A program made the position numbers and the translations under genes. From positions 1 to 34,530 of the forward strand of contig LFRU01000075.1 in the NCBI GenBank assembly GCA_001512495.1: a DNA stretch of 34,530 nt. Direction: 5' to 3'. Under the pieces are notes generated by a model. That model was not told where the DNA came from, did not search any database, and worked only from the letters and a program-made list of their open reading frames with translations. The stretch is from Syntrophothermus sp. DTU052 (lineage in GTDB: Bacteria; Bacillota; Syntrophomonadia; Syntrophomonadales; DTU052). Below, in pieces: positions 8,153-16,615 of this stretch (position 1 is the first letter of the stretch; each line of letters begins with the position of its first letter).

Positions 8153-9030
8153 TGGTTTTCCCAAGGCTTATGACGGCTATGATTACACCGTTTAATGATT
8201 ATCTGGAGATCGATTATACAAAGGTTAGGGAGTTGGCGCAACACCTGGCAGATACCGGAAGCGAGGGGATTGTTGTTTGTGGCACCACCGGGGAATCCCC
8301 TGCGCTGAAGGATGAAGAAAAGCTGGAAATGTTTTCGGTAGTTCATGACGCAGTCGGCTCCAGGGTACAGGTTTGGGCTGGGATAGGGAGCAATTCAACG
8401 GCTCACACTGTGGAGCTGGCCAAAGAAATGGGGAAGCTGAAGATTGATGGGGTTATGGCGGTAACCCCATATTACAACAAACCCAGCCAGGAAGGCTTAT
8501 ACCGGCATTTCCGCAGTATTGCTGAGGCTACACCTCTGCCGGTAATGCTTTACAATGTACCAGGCCGGACCGGGGTTAATATGCTGCCGGCTACGGTAAA
8601 GAGATTAGCCGCTATCGATAATATAGTGGCCTTAAAGGAAGCCGGCGGGAATATGGACCAGATGTCGGAACTGATTAGGTCAACACCACCCGATTTTGTG
8701 ATTTACAGCGGAGATGATTCCATGACCCTCCCTATGATGTCCCTGGGAGCTCATGGCGTGGTCAGCGTGGCCTCTCACATAGTCGGTCGTGAAATCCGTG
8801 ATATGATCGAGGCTTATATAACGGGAGATGTGAAAAAGGCTGCAGCTATACATGGCCGTCTCTTCCCCATCTTCAAGGTTTTGTTTATCACTTCCAATCC
8901 GGTTCCGCTTAAGGAATCCCTGCGATTGCTGGGTAAGGACAGCGGTGTCCTACGGGGTCCGCTGTGTCCACCTTCCGAGGGCGATTGTTTAGAGATAAAA
9001 AGAGTCCTGCAGGGATACGGGTTAATTTAG
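8152..9030 (+). CDS. dapA: 4-hydroxy-tetrahydrodipicolinate synthase
   Basis: Condenses pyruvate with aspartate semialdehyde. It is a 292-residue TIM-barrel enzyme of the DapA/NAL family. GTTGES is at 44-49, the catalytic Tyr134 lies in LYNVPGRTG, and the Schiff-base lysine is Lys162 in ALKEAGG. The ATG overlaps the last base of the dapG stop, with GGAGGAGGGG just upstream, so it is translationally coupled to dapG. With dapB and dpaAB upstream, the locus encodes the route from aspartate to dihydrodipicolinate, with both its vegetative (DAP) and sporulation (DPA) exits. Confidence 0.97.
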   Translation: MVFPRLMTAMITPFNDYLEIDYTKVRELAQHLADTGSEGIVVCGTTGESPALKDEEKLEMFSVVHDAVGSRVQVWAGIGSNSTAHTVELAKEMGKLKIDGVMAVTPYYNKPSQEGLYRHFRSIAEATPLPVMLYNVPGRTGVNMLPATVKRLAAIDNIVALKEAGGNMDQMSELIRSTPPDFVIYSGDDSMTLPMMSLGAHGVVSVASHIVGREIRDMIEAYITGDVKKAAAIHGRLFPIFKVLFITSNPVPLKESLRLLGKDSGVLRGPLCPPSEGDCLEIKRVLQGYGLI

Positions 9031-9167
9031 AGAGCCATTAAACAGCCCGAGGCTTTACGAATAGCGATTTTTACCGTAGACTAAACTATTCATTACTGAA
9101 AGGCGCAAACAGGGACGCTAAGTTGGTCGAACGGGCCAGAGCTAAGGGGCACCGGGCGCTGTCCGCC

Positions 9168-9196
9168 TTGTAAATTCAGGTGTGTTTGTTTATAAT
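9168..9196 (+). promoter_or_regulatory. sigma-A promoter for rnj
   Basis: TTGTAA (9168-9173) and a perfect TATAAT (9191-9196) with 17-bp spacing, 68 bp upstream of the RNase J start. The rest of the 233-bp dapA-rnj gap (9031-9167) shows no gene or clear terminator. Confidence 0.7.
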
Positions 9197-9263
9197 TGAG
9201 TAGATTCAACTGTCCGGATTGCGTTAGATGGAGACCAATCGCTGTAGAGACAGGAGGTGCTAA

Positions 9264-10928
9264 ATGGCAGAAAACGATTACAATTTGCAGATTATTCCTC
9301 TTGGCGGTCTCGGTGAAATCGGAAAAAACATGATGGTAATCAGGTATCAGGACAGCATAATCGTTATAGATGCTGGTCTGATGTTTCCGGAAGAAGAGCT
9401 ACTGGGAATTGATATAGTCATACCGGATATAAGCTATTTACTGGAAAACAGGGAAAAGGTAAAGGGCATAATTCTTACTCATGGACATGAGGACCATGTT
9501 GGTGCACTGCCATATCTACTAAAAGAGATCAATGTTCCTGTATACGGAAGCAGGTTAACATTGGGGATAGTAGAAGCCAAGCTTAAAGAACACCATCTGG
9601 GCAGAACCACCATGATACCGGTTAAACCCAGAGATGTTGTTAATATCGGTCCTTTTGAGATCGAGTTTATAAGGGTAATCCACAGCATACCCGATTGTCT
9701 GGGAGTTGCGATTCACACCCCGTTTGGGATTATATTTCACACCGGAGACATTAAACTGGACCAGACCACGGTGGATGGAGAACTGGTGGACTATCGTAAG
9801 CTGGCGGAGCTTGGTGAAAAAGGGGTACTGGTCCTGATGTCTGACAGCACAAATGCGGACAGGCAGGGCTACACACCATCTGAAAGATTGGTTGGTGACA
9901 CCTTTGAAGACCTTTTCCGGCGCTGCCACGGCAGGATAATAATCACCACCTTTGCCTCCAATGTGCATCGCATTCAACAGGCAATAACTACCGCCCACCG
10001 GTATGAGCGCAAGGTTGCGCTGGTGGGCAGGAGTCTGCTCAACAATGTTAGCATTGCCAGGGAGCTTGGTTACCTTGTTATCCCCGATGAATGCATGATC
10101 GATATGGAGGACATCAACCGCTACCCGCCAAATGAACTGGTGATAATAACTACCGGCAGTCAGGGTGAACCTATGTCGGCTCTAACCCGTATGGCCATGG
10201 CCGACCACCGCTGGGTTGCCATACAGCCTGGAGACACGGTGATAATTTCGGCGACGCCAATTCCCGGCAATGAAAAATTGGTGGCCAGAACCGTAGACCA
10301 CCTATTCAGGCAGGGTGCTGAGGTTATATATGAGAGATCGGCCGGGGTACACGTTTCTGGTCATGCAAGTCAAGAAGAGCTGAAGATACTTATCAATTTG
10401 ATGCGACCTCAATACCTGATTCCCGTTCATGGTGAATACCGTCATCTGATGAGACATGCCAGGATAGCGGAATCACTGGGCATGCCTGAGTCCAGGGTTA
10501 TTGTGGCGGAAAATGGACAGGTTATCGAGATCAGCAAGGATAAGGTTGTGACCACCAATAAAGTTACCGCCGGACGTATTCTGGTTGACGGACTGGGCGT
10601 AGGCGATGTGGGAAACATTGTTCTGCGCGACCGCAAGCAGTTGTCCCAGGACGGTATCATTATTGTGGTGGTGACCATTAATAAAGACACTGGAGTGTTG
10701 GTAGCAGGTCCGGACATTGTATCACGCGGGTTTGTTTATGTGCGGGAGTCGGAAGAACTGATTGAGGAATCCAAAGTCAAGGTCAAAGAAGCCCTGGCCA
10801 TTTGTGAACAGCGAAATATGAGAGACTGGGCATCAATAAAATCTCAGGTCAGGGAAATCCTGAGCAAATACCTGTATGAACAGACTCGAAGGCGCCCTAT
10901 GATTATGCCGATAATCATGGAAGTCTAG
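9264..10928 (+). CDS. rnj: ribonuclease J
   Basis: A metallo-beta-lactamase/beta-CASP endo- and 5'-3' exoribonuclease for mRNA decay and RNA maturation. It is 554 residues, the usual length. The zinc motif HGHEDH is at 73-78 (His73, His75, Asp77, His78); further metal ligands lie in HSIPD and HTGDIKLD. The beta-CASP region spans about 200-370 (TTGSQGEPMSAL, SGHASQEE), and VHGEYRH and a C-terminal domain follow. The start is ATG 9264 after AGGAGGT. The position between dapA and tepA corresponds to B. subtilis rnjB, but sequence alone does not let me separate J1 from J2, so the neutral symbol is used. Confidence 0.96.
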   Translation: MAENDYNLQIIPLGGLGEIGKNMMVIRYQDSIIVIDAGLMFPEEELLGIDIVIPDISYLLENREKVKGIILTHGHEDHVGALPYLLKEINVPVYGSRLTLGIVEAKLKEHHLGRTTMIPVKPRDVVNIGPFEIEFIRVIHSIPDCLGVAIHTPFGIIFHTGDIKLDQTTVDGELVDYRKLAELGEKGVLVLMSDSTNADRQGYTPSERLVGDTFEDLFRRCHGRIIITTFASNVHRIQQAITTAHRYERKVALVGRSLLNNVSIARELGYLVIPDECMIDMEDINRYPPNELVIITTGSQGEPMSALTRMAMADHRWVAIQPGDTVIISATPIPGNEKLVARTVDHLFRQGAEVIYERSAGVHVSGHASQEELKILINLMRPQYLIPVHGEYRHLMRHARIAESLGMPESRVIVAENGQVIEISKDKVVTTNKVTAGRILVDGLGVGDVGNIVLRDRKQLSQDGIIIVVVTINKDTGVLVAGPDIVSRGFVYVRESEELIEESKVKVKEALAICEQRNMRDWASIKSQVREILSKYLYEQTRRRPMIMPIIMEV

Positions 10929-10982
10929 TCGTGAGCCCTAATAACGCGAACGTTGGCTTAATTCCAGACTAATGTAATCCAA

Positions 10983-11019
10983 CCCCGGCTTCATAAACGG
11001 AGCCGGGGTAACTCTTTTT
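10983..11019 (+). terminator. intrinsic terminator after rnj (first of two)
   Basis: CCCCGGCT (10983-10990) pairs with AGCCGGGG (11001-11008) around a 10-nt loop, followed by a T-rich tail ending at 11019. Confidence 0.8.
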
Positions 11020-11030
11020 ACGCCACAAGA

Positions 11031-11056
11031 GACCCTGCTTCCGGCGGGGTCTTTTT
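11031..11056 (+). terminator. second tandem intrinsic terminator after rnj
   Basis: GACCCTGC (11031-11038) pairs with GCGGGGTC (11044-11051), including one T-G wobble, with a 5-nt loop and a T tract from 11052. It lies only 12 bp after the first terminator, so read-through from rnj into tepA should be very low. Confidence 0.8.
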
Positions 11057-11127
11057 GTTGCCGGTTTCTTCGTGACTATTTTGCCGCCTTTCTCGGGATA
11101 ATAAGAAAAAAGTCGGGAGGTATATCC

Positions 11128-11823
11128 ATGTCTACGGGAACCGAACAGAAACCAATGTCAGCTGGAAATAAGGCTGATGCCATAAAAGACTTTGGGCAAA
11201 CGGATATTGCGGGGTTTCAAAGCGATATACACTGCATCTCGATCATCGGGCAGGTTGAAGGCCATATGATCCTGCCACCCCAGAACAAGACCACCAAGTA
11301 TGAACACATAATTCCTCAGCTGGTAGCAGTAGAGGAGAACCCGGCAATCAAAGGCCTGTTGGTGGTTCTGAACACTGTGGGTGGCGATGTCGAGGCCGGT
11401 TTGGCCATTGCTGAAATGATAGCCAGCATGTCAAAACCTTCAGTTTCCATTGTTTTGGGAGGAGGTCATTCGATAGGCGGGCCGATTGCCGTCAGCACTG
11501 ATTACTCCCTTATTGCTCATACGGCCACCATGACCATTCACCCCATCAGGTTGAGCGGACTGGTTATCGGTGTTCCTCAAACCTATGAGTACCTGGATAA
11601 AATGCAGGACCGGGTGGTAAGATTCGTAACCTCTCACTCCAAGATTACCGATGCCAAGTTCAGGGAACTGATGTTTCGGACGGGAGAACTGGCCCGGGAT
11701 ATCGGTACCGTGCTGGTAGGCAAAGACGCGGTAGAAGTAGGTCTGATCGATGCTGTCGGTGGAATAAAAGAAGCAGTAGCAGAACTGAAACGCCTCATCG
11801 ACCAGAAAGGAGCAGTCCATTGA
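11128..11823 (+). CDS. tepA: TepA, ClpP-fold serine peptidase
   Basis: A 231-residue ClpP/crotonase-fold protease of the TepA (YmfB) type found in endospore formers. After a polar N-terminal tail of about 30 residues, the fold carries the oxyanion-type NTVGGDV strand (82-88), the nucleophile Ser115 in GGGHSIGGP, and His138 in TIHPIR. ClpP uses the same Ser/His arrangement, but TepA lacks ClpP's typical N-terminal loops. Its position downstream of rnj and immediately before ylzJ and spoIIIE is the same as in B. subtilis. The start is ATG 11128 after GGGAGGT. A spore-related role is inferred from family distribution; the substrate is not evident from sequence. Confidence 0.93.
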   Translation: MSTGTEQKPMSAGNKADAIKDFGQTDIAGFQSDIHCISIIGQVEGHMILPPQNKTTKYEHIIPQLVAVEENPAIKGLLVVLNTVGGDVEAGLAIAEMIASMSKPSVSIVLGGGHSIGGPIAVSTDYSLIAHTATMTIHPIRLSGLVIGVPQTYEYLDKMQDRVVRFVTSHSKITDAKFRELMFRTGELARDIGTVLVGKDAVEVGLIDAVGGIKEAVAELKRLIDQKGAVH

Positions 11824-12047
11824 TTATTTACACCGGATATGAGGATTATTTTTCGTCATGGGAAAGCAGTTGGGAAGAGGTGGAGGTAGACCTTGATGAG
11901 TCAAGTCGGCTAATCGTAAGGCCGCAGGGGTTTAACCGGGCGACGGTTGTGCGGATCATAACTTCTGATCCGCAGTTATACCTGTGCCGTGAATTTCAGC
12001 CAGGAATGGAGATTGAGTTGCCATTAAATTATCCGAAAGGGCGATAA
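11820..12047 (+). CDS. ylzJ: YlzJ-like small protein
   Basis: A 75-residue acidic protein with no recognised catalytic motif. Its start [11 protein letters not shown] resembles the MILYT... beginning of B. subtilis YlzJ, and in Bacillus ylzJ also directly follows tepA. The start is TTG 11820, overlapping the tepA TGA by three bases, with AAAGGAG eight bases upstream, so it is translationally coupled to tepA. The family's function is unknown; coupling suggests it works with TepA. No membrane segment or signal is visible. Confidence 0.8.
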   Translation: MIIYTGYEDYFSSWESSWEEVEVDLDESSRLIVRPQGFNRATVVRIITSDPQLYLCREFQPGMEIELPLNYPKGR

Positions 12048-12148
12048 ACAGAGTGCCATAGCAGTCTCATGCACTTCCCGTTCTATTAACGCATAGCCTC
12101 AGTGGGACATGAGAATAAGGCTGCGACTCTGGCCCTGTGACAAGATAC

Positions 12149-12179
12149 TTGGAATACTCTGTCCTCGGTGTGCTATAAT
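12149..12179 (+). promoter_or_regulatory. candidate promoter for uppP
   Basis: A perfect TATAAT at 12174-12179 preceded by TGC (extended -10), with a poor -35 TTGGAA at 12149-12154 (19-bp spacing). It predicts transcription from about 12186, which rules out translation from the in-frame ATG at 12182 and supports TTG 12209 as the uppP start. Confidence 0.6.
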
Positions 12180-12208
12180 TTATGGAGCAAATTGGGGGGG
12201 ATAGAGTA

Positions 12209-12991
12209 TTGAGTATATTTGAGGCAGTTATATTGGGACTTGTACAGGGACTAACGGAATTCTTACCGGTAAGCAGTTCCGGCCATCTTGTCATTTGTCA
12301 GCACCTGCTTGGGATCCAGGAACCCCCACTGACGTTTGATACCCTGGTACATCTGGGAACACTTGTACCGGTATTTATTATCTTCTGGAAGGATATTGCC
12401 GATATAATAAAACGACCGTTTTCCCGCCTGCCGGTGTTAATAGTGGTGGGATGTATCCCGGCGGCTGTGATGGGTATTGCTTTGCAGCCTGTATTTGAAA
12501 AGGCTTTCGAGTCGCTTTTGGTGGTAGGCATCGGACTTCTAATAACCGGGGGCATTCTGGTATTATCAGAAAAAGTGGAGATTAGTAATATAAGGAACAA
12601 AACCTGGTCAACCATGACCGTGTGGGATGCCTTATTCATCGGGGTAATGCAGGGCATTGCGATAACGCCAGGCATATCCCGTTCCGGTTCCACCATTGCC
12701 GGCAGCCTCCTGCGGGGTTTGAACCGGGATTATGCAGCCCGTTACTCGTTCCTGTTATCAATTCCCGTAATCCTGGGGGCAGGTTTGTTGCAGCTTAAGG
12801 AATTGCCGGCCGGTGCTTTTGCCGGTGTAAATTGGCTTCCCTATGTAATGGGACCGGCAATTGCAGCAGTTTCCGGTTATATTGCCATCAAGCTGGTATT
12901 ACGGTTTCTAAAGAGCGGACGCTTGAGTGTCTTCTCCTACTACTGCTGGGCGGTGGGAATAATCACCCTGGTTTCCTATGCGGTTTTTTAG
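12209..12991 (+). CDS. uppP: undecaprenyl-diphosphatase
   Basis: The BacA/UppP membrane enzyme that dephosphorylates undecaprenyl pyrophosphate to recycle the cell-wall lipid carrier; loss or gain of this activity affects bacitracin sensitivity. It is 260 residues and very hydrophobic, with several membrane segments. Both catalytic signatures are present: QGLTEFLPVSSSGHL (13-27) and PGISRSGST (154-162). The start is TTG 12209, eight bases after a seven-G ribosome site; the protein then begins MSIFEAVILGLVQG as in homologues. It is inserted between ylzJ and the spoIIIE-like gene and has its own promoter-like element. Confidence 0.96.
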   Translation: MSIFEAVILGLVQGLTEFLPVSSSGHLVICQHLLGIQEPPLTFDTLVHLGTLVPVFIIFWKDIADIIKRPFSRLPVLIVVGCIPAAVMGIALQPVFEKAFESLLVVGIGLLITGGILVLSEKVEISNIRNKTWSTMTVWDALFIGVMQGIAITPGISRSGSTIAGSLLRGLNRDYAARYSFLLSIPVILGAGLLQLKELPAGAFAGVNWLPYVMGPAIAAVSGYIAIKLVLRFLKSGRLSVFSYYCWAVGIITLVSYAVF

Positions 12992-13051
12992 AGATCTTAA
13001 CCGGAAAAGCTGCAATAACGAATCTCTTTCCACTGATGGGAGGGGTTGATT

Positions 13052-15205
13052 GTGCCAAAGGCGGCGAAAAGCAGGAAAACCAAGAAACAGAAGAAGCCGC
13101 GCATCGACTTGCATGCGGGATTGGCTGCCGGTATTGGCGTTTTTTTAACAGCCAGTCTTTTGTATTACAGCGGGAAACCACATGACAATGAAATAATCGG
13201 CCTGCTGGGAACCAACCTGGTTTTGGGAATGGAGAAGCTTTTCGGACCGGTCAGTATTATACTGCCTATCTTCCTTATCCTGTGGGCTATACATATGACC
13301 CGGGCCCGGAGTTACTGGTCTTCTCGTATGACGGGGATAACCCTGATTTCGTGTTCAGTGTTAGTTTACTGTGCCATGTACCAGATTCCCAGGGGCATAC
13401 TGGTATGGGAAGCGGCCCGTTCTGGATTGGGGGGGGGTATAATTGGCGGTCTGATTACGGTTGTTTTGATGAAGCTGACCGGAACGCTGGGTACCAACCT
13501 CATCATGGGTATTTCATTTCTTGCCGGATGGTTTCTGATATTAAATCGTTCACTTTCCGATCTGCAGGAAATCCTGAGGAAGTGGACCCAAGACACCTTA
13601 TCCTTTTTGGACCGCCTGATGTTTTATGAGGAAGAATCTAAACCACCGGAACCGATAATCGTAGGTGGGGGGGCGGTTAAGCCGGAAGTTACAACCCCGC
13701 CACCTCCCATCATCGATGAAATCCAACCGGTACCATCGATCGAGGAACCGCCTTACATATCGCCTCCGATACGAATAAAAGCCAATTCTGCAGACTACAA
13801 CCGACCGCCGCTGGATCTCCTCAATGCGGTAGAAAGTGATAGAGCCTTTAACAAGAGCGATATTAAGGAGAGCATCAAGACTTTAGAGGACACATTTGCC
13901 AACTTCGGGATGAAAATCAAGGTCAATCAGGTCAGCTGCGGGCCGGCAGTAACCCGTTATGAGCTGCAGCCGGCTCCCGGCATCAAGGTCAGCAAGATCT
14001 TGAGCCTTACCGATGATCTGCAGTTAAGCCTTGCTGCACGCGGCATTCGTATTGAGGCTCCGATACCGGGAAAATCAGCAGTCGGTATTGAGGTCCCCAA
14101 CGAAAAAATCGCCCAAGTGGGTCTGCGTAATATTCTGTCTTCGAGCATATTTCAAGACTCACATAAAACCCTCACCTTTGCTCTGGGGGAAGATATTTCC
14201 GGCAACCCGGTAGTGGCAAGTCTGGAGGATATGCCTCATCTGCTGATTGCCGGTTCAACCGGTTCGGGCAAGAGTGTGTGTCTCAACAGTTTAATATTGA
14301 GCCTGCTTTACAAATCATCACCGGAAGAGGTGAGGCTGGTGCTCATCGACCCTAAGATGGTGGAATTAACCGTTTTCAATGGGGTTCCTCACCTGATGGC
14401 ACCGGTAGTCACTGATCCCAAAAAAGCCGCCATGGTTCTCCGCTGGATGTTGTCAGAGATGGAGAAGCGCTACAAGCGGTTTTCAGAGGAAGGGGTTAGA
14501 GATATCTACCGCTTTAATGAGATTAGTCCGGAGCGGTTACCATTCATTGTCATTGTTATTGATGAGTTGGCTGATCTGATGATGGTCTCGCCAGTAGAAG
14601 TTGAGGATGCCATATGCAGGTTGGCCCAGATGGCGAGAGCAGCTGGGATTCATCTGGTTGTAGCCACTCAAAGACCCTCGGTCGATGTAGTAACAGGCAT
14701 AATAAAAGCGAATATACCCTCCCGGATTGCGTTTGCTGTTTCCTCCCAGACTGATTCCCGGACTATACTGGATATGGGTGGCGCAGAAAAGCTGCTGGGA
14801 CGTGGGGATATGCTGTTTTTCCCGGTTGGAGCTACCAAACCCATAAGGGTTCAGGGGGCCTATGTGTCAGATGCTGAACTGGAAAGGGTGGTTGAATACC
14901 TCCAAGCTCAGAATATCGAGGAATTACCGTCGATGCTGGAGTGGGAAACATCCCTGGAGAGCGGGCCGGAGTTGGAGATGGAGGATGATCTTTTCTGGGA
15001 AGCGGTCAGGGTTTTTGTGGAAACTAAGAAAGCATCAGTTTCGCTGCTCCAGCGCAAGCTTCGCATTGGCTACGCTCGGGCGGCGCGGTTGGTAGATATA
15101 ATGGAGGAAAGGGGTATTATTTCCGAACCGGACGTGAACCGCAAACGCGAGGTATTAATCGATGAGGAACAGTTGGAGAAGCTCCAATCCAGGCAGGTCA
15201 TGTAA
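13052..15205 (+). CDS. spoIIIE: SpoIIIE/FtsK-family DNA translocase
   Basis: A septum-anchored, ATP-driven double-stranded DNA pump; at this position in B. subtilis lies spoIIIE, which moves the chromosome into the forespore. It is 717 residues. A basic N-terminus is followed by about four membrane helices (to about 170), then a proline-rich linker (about 195-245). The FtsK alpha/beta motor carries Walker A GSTGSGKS at 401-408 and Walker B VIVIDELADL. A C-terminal gamma winged-helix domain (about 645-700, with RKLRIGYARAARLVD) reads orientation sequences. The start is GTG 13052, six bases after GGGAGGGG; TTG 13046 directly abuts the ribosome site. A separate vegetative FtsK elsewhere cannot be excluded, so the SpoIIIE assignment rests on synteny. 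Confidence 0.93.
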   Translation: MPKAAKSRKTKKQKKPRIDLHAGLAAGIGVFLTASLLYYSGKPHDNEIIGLLGTNLVLGMEKLFGPVSIILPIFLILWAIHMTRARSYWSSRMTGITLISCSVLVYCAMYQIPRGILVWEAARSGLGGGIIGGLITVVLMKLTGTLGTNLIMGISFLAGWFLILNRSLSDLQEILRKWTQDTLSFLDRLMFYEEESKPPEPIIVGGGAVKPEVTTPPPPIIDEIQPVPSIEEPPYISPPIRIKANSADYNRPPLDLLNAVESDRAFNKSDIKESIKTLEDTFANFGMKIKVNQVSCGPAVTRYELQPAPGIKVSKILSLTDDLQLSLAARGIRIEAPIPGKSAVGIEVPNEKIAQVGLRNILSSSIFQDSHKTLTFALGEDISGNPVVASLEDMPHLLIAGSTGSGKSVCLNSLILSLLYKSSPEEVRLVLIDPKMVELTVFNGVPHLMAPVVTDPKKAAMVLRWMLSEMEKRYKRFSEEGVRDIYRFNEISPERLPFIVIVIDELADLMMVSPVEVEDAICRLAQMARAAGIHLVVATQRPSVDVVTGIIKANIPSRIAFAVSSQTDSRTILDMGGAEKLLGRGDMLFFPVGATKPIRVQGAYVSDAELERVVEYLQAQNIEELPSMLEWETSLESGPELEMEDDLFWEAVRVFVETKKASVSLLQRKLRIGYARAARLVDIMEERGIISEPDVNRKREVLIDEEQLEKLQSRQVM

Positions 15206-15568
15206 CTTGATTGGGGGCAGACAATGCCGGAACCGAATACCGGTGAATCCTGAGATCTACCTATAAGAGTATGACCGGAGGGGCATAACAGCCAGGGCAT
15301 AATGGGTCTTAAGTAACGAGGCTTAGCATAAACTCGGATTCCCTCAGATTAAGATGAAGAAGTTGACCTGGGAGTTGTTCTTACTGGGTGCCGGGTTTGG
15401 TTTCCGGACTGATATGCCTGTATGTTTGGTTTATTTCGAAATCAGACGAGCGCGGTTCATATATGCTCCCTTATGGGAGCTGTAGGATTTTTTATAGGCA
15501 AATACTAATCATAAAGCATATTGAATTGTTTAATGCTGTTGCGTTTAACATAAGGCCAGGGGAAAAAA
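15206..15568 (+). other. 363-bp gap before mnmH, with a possible decayed small membrane-protein gene
   Basis: No intact conserved gene is evident. A 43-codon frame at 15354-15485 starts MKKLTWELFLLGAGFG. From about 15390 the neighbouring frame reads GLVSGLICLYVWFISKSDE, a good membrane segment. The two together look like one small transmembrane protein broken by a single frameshift, but no homologue is recognised. A GCTCCC-TTAT-GGGAGC hairpin (15465-15480) is followed seven bases later by six Ts (15488-15493) and may terminate transcription. TTGAAT (15521-15526) with 17-bp spacing to TTTAAC (15544-15549) is a weak promoter candidate for mnmH. Confidence 0.3.
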
Positions 15569-16600
15569 ATGATTAAAGATATCGAGGTTACCGAGGCATT
15601 AAACCTTGAAAACGCAGTTTTCATTGATCTCCGTTCGCCGGTTGAATTTAATACCGGCCATATCCCTGGTGCTGTCAACATACCCCTTTTTTCGGACCAG
15701 GAACGTTCAGAAATCGGAATCATCTACCGTCATCAGGGACCGGAACCGGCACGAAATAAAGGACTGGAGGTAGTGGCGCCTCGCCTGGCGGAGATGGTGG
15801 CAGCGATTCGGAAAACGGCGGCAGAGAGTAATATTGTTGTCTACTGCTGGCGGGGCGGAGACCGGAGCGATGCGGTAGCCAGAGTCCTGGACATTATGCA
15901 GGTTGACGGATACAGATTAGCCGGTGGTTATAAAGCCTATCGTAATTTGATAATAGAGCGTCTTCGGGAACTGCCTCGCAGTAAGGTTGTTGTAATCCAT
16001 GGGCTGACCGGGAGCGGCAAAACCTCAGTAATCAAGAAGATGGCTGCCGATGGCTGGCCGGCGGTGGATCTGGAGGGCCTGGCCAATCACCGGGGATCGG
16101 TGTTCGGTGGGCTGGGTCGGGGGGAACAGCCGAAGCAGAAACAATTCGATAGCATGTTATGTGAAAAGCTCCGGCAATTTGCCGGCGACAAATTCCTGAT
16201 TGTGGAGGGCGAAAGCAGAAAAATTGGGAGACTGTTTCTGCCGGATCGCTTATATGCTATGATGAAAAAAGGACTGCATGTCCTAATTTATGATAATTTA
16301 GAAAACCGTGTCAAAAGGATATACGATGAATATGTCGTTGAATCAGGAAATGCAACGAAAGAATACTTAAATTGTATAAAGGGATTAAAAGGTTATTTGG
16401 GGAAAAATAAGACCCAAGAGATAACTAAAATGATAAGTGATGGTAATTTTCGGGATGCCATTCGAATTCTACTTAAGGATTATTACGATCCACTGTATGG
16501 TTATCCCTATGGTCCTGACCCGCATTACTGCCTCAACCTTGACGGAAGTGATACCAGTCAGGCTGCCAAAAGGCTCGCCGCTTACCTGACCAACCTGTGA
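15569..16600 (+). CDS. mnmH: tRNA 2-selenouridine synthase
   Basis: Replaces sulfur with selenium at the wobble 2-thiouridine of tRNAs, using selenophosphate (also named selU/ybbB). It is 343 residues. An N-terminal rhodanese domain (about 1-130) carries the active-site Cys93 in VVYCWRGGDRS, and a P-loop domain has GLTGSGKT at 145-152; this combination and order are diagnostic. The start is ATG 15569 after AGGGGA. The gene implies that the organism makes selenophosphate (SelD), which bears directly on the candidate selenoprotein at 33716-33928. It is not part of the Bacillus version of this locus. Its stop is 15 bases before the rodZ-like coding start. Confidence 0.95.
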   Translation: MIKDIEVTEALNLENAVFIDLRSPVEFNTGHIPGAVNIPLFSDQERSEIGIIYRHQGPEPARNKGLEVVAPRLAEMVAAIRKTAAESNIVVYCWRGGDRSDAVARVLDIMQVDGYRLAGGYKAYRNLIIERLRELPRSKVVVIHGLTGSGKTSVIKKMAADGWPAVDLEGLANHRGSVFGGLGRGEQPKQKQFDSMLCEKLRQFAGDKFLIVEGESRKIGRLFLPDRLYAMMKKGLHVLIYDNLENRVKRIYDEYVVESGNATKEYLNCIKGLKGYLGKNKTQEITKMISDGNFRDAIRILLKDYYDPLYGYPYGPDPHYCLNLDGSDTSQAAKRLAAYLTNL

Positions 16601-16615
16601 GAGGAGGGATGCAGC

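Noticed and set aside
12182-12208. ATG 12182 as uppP start
   Set aside because: It is upstream of the predicted transcription start and lacks an SD, while TTG 12209 has a seven-G SD and the family N-terminus.
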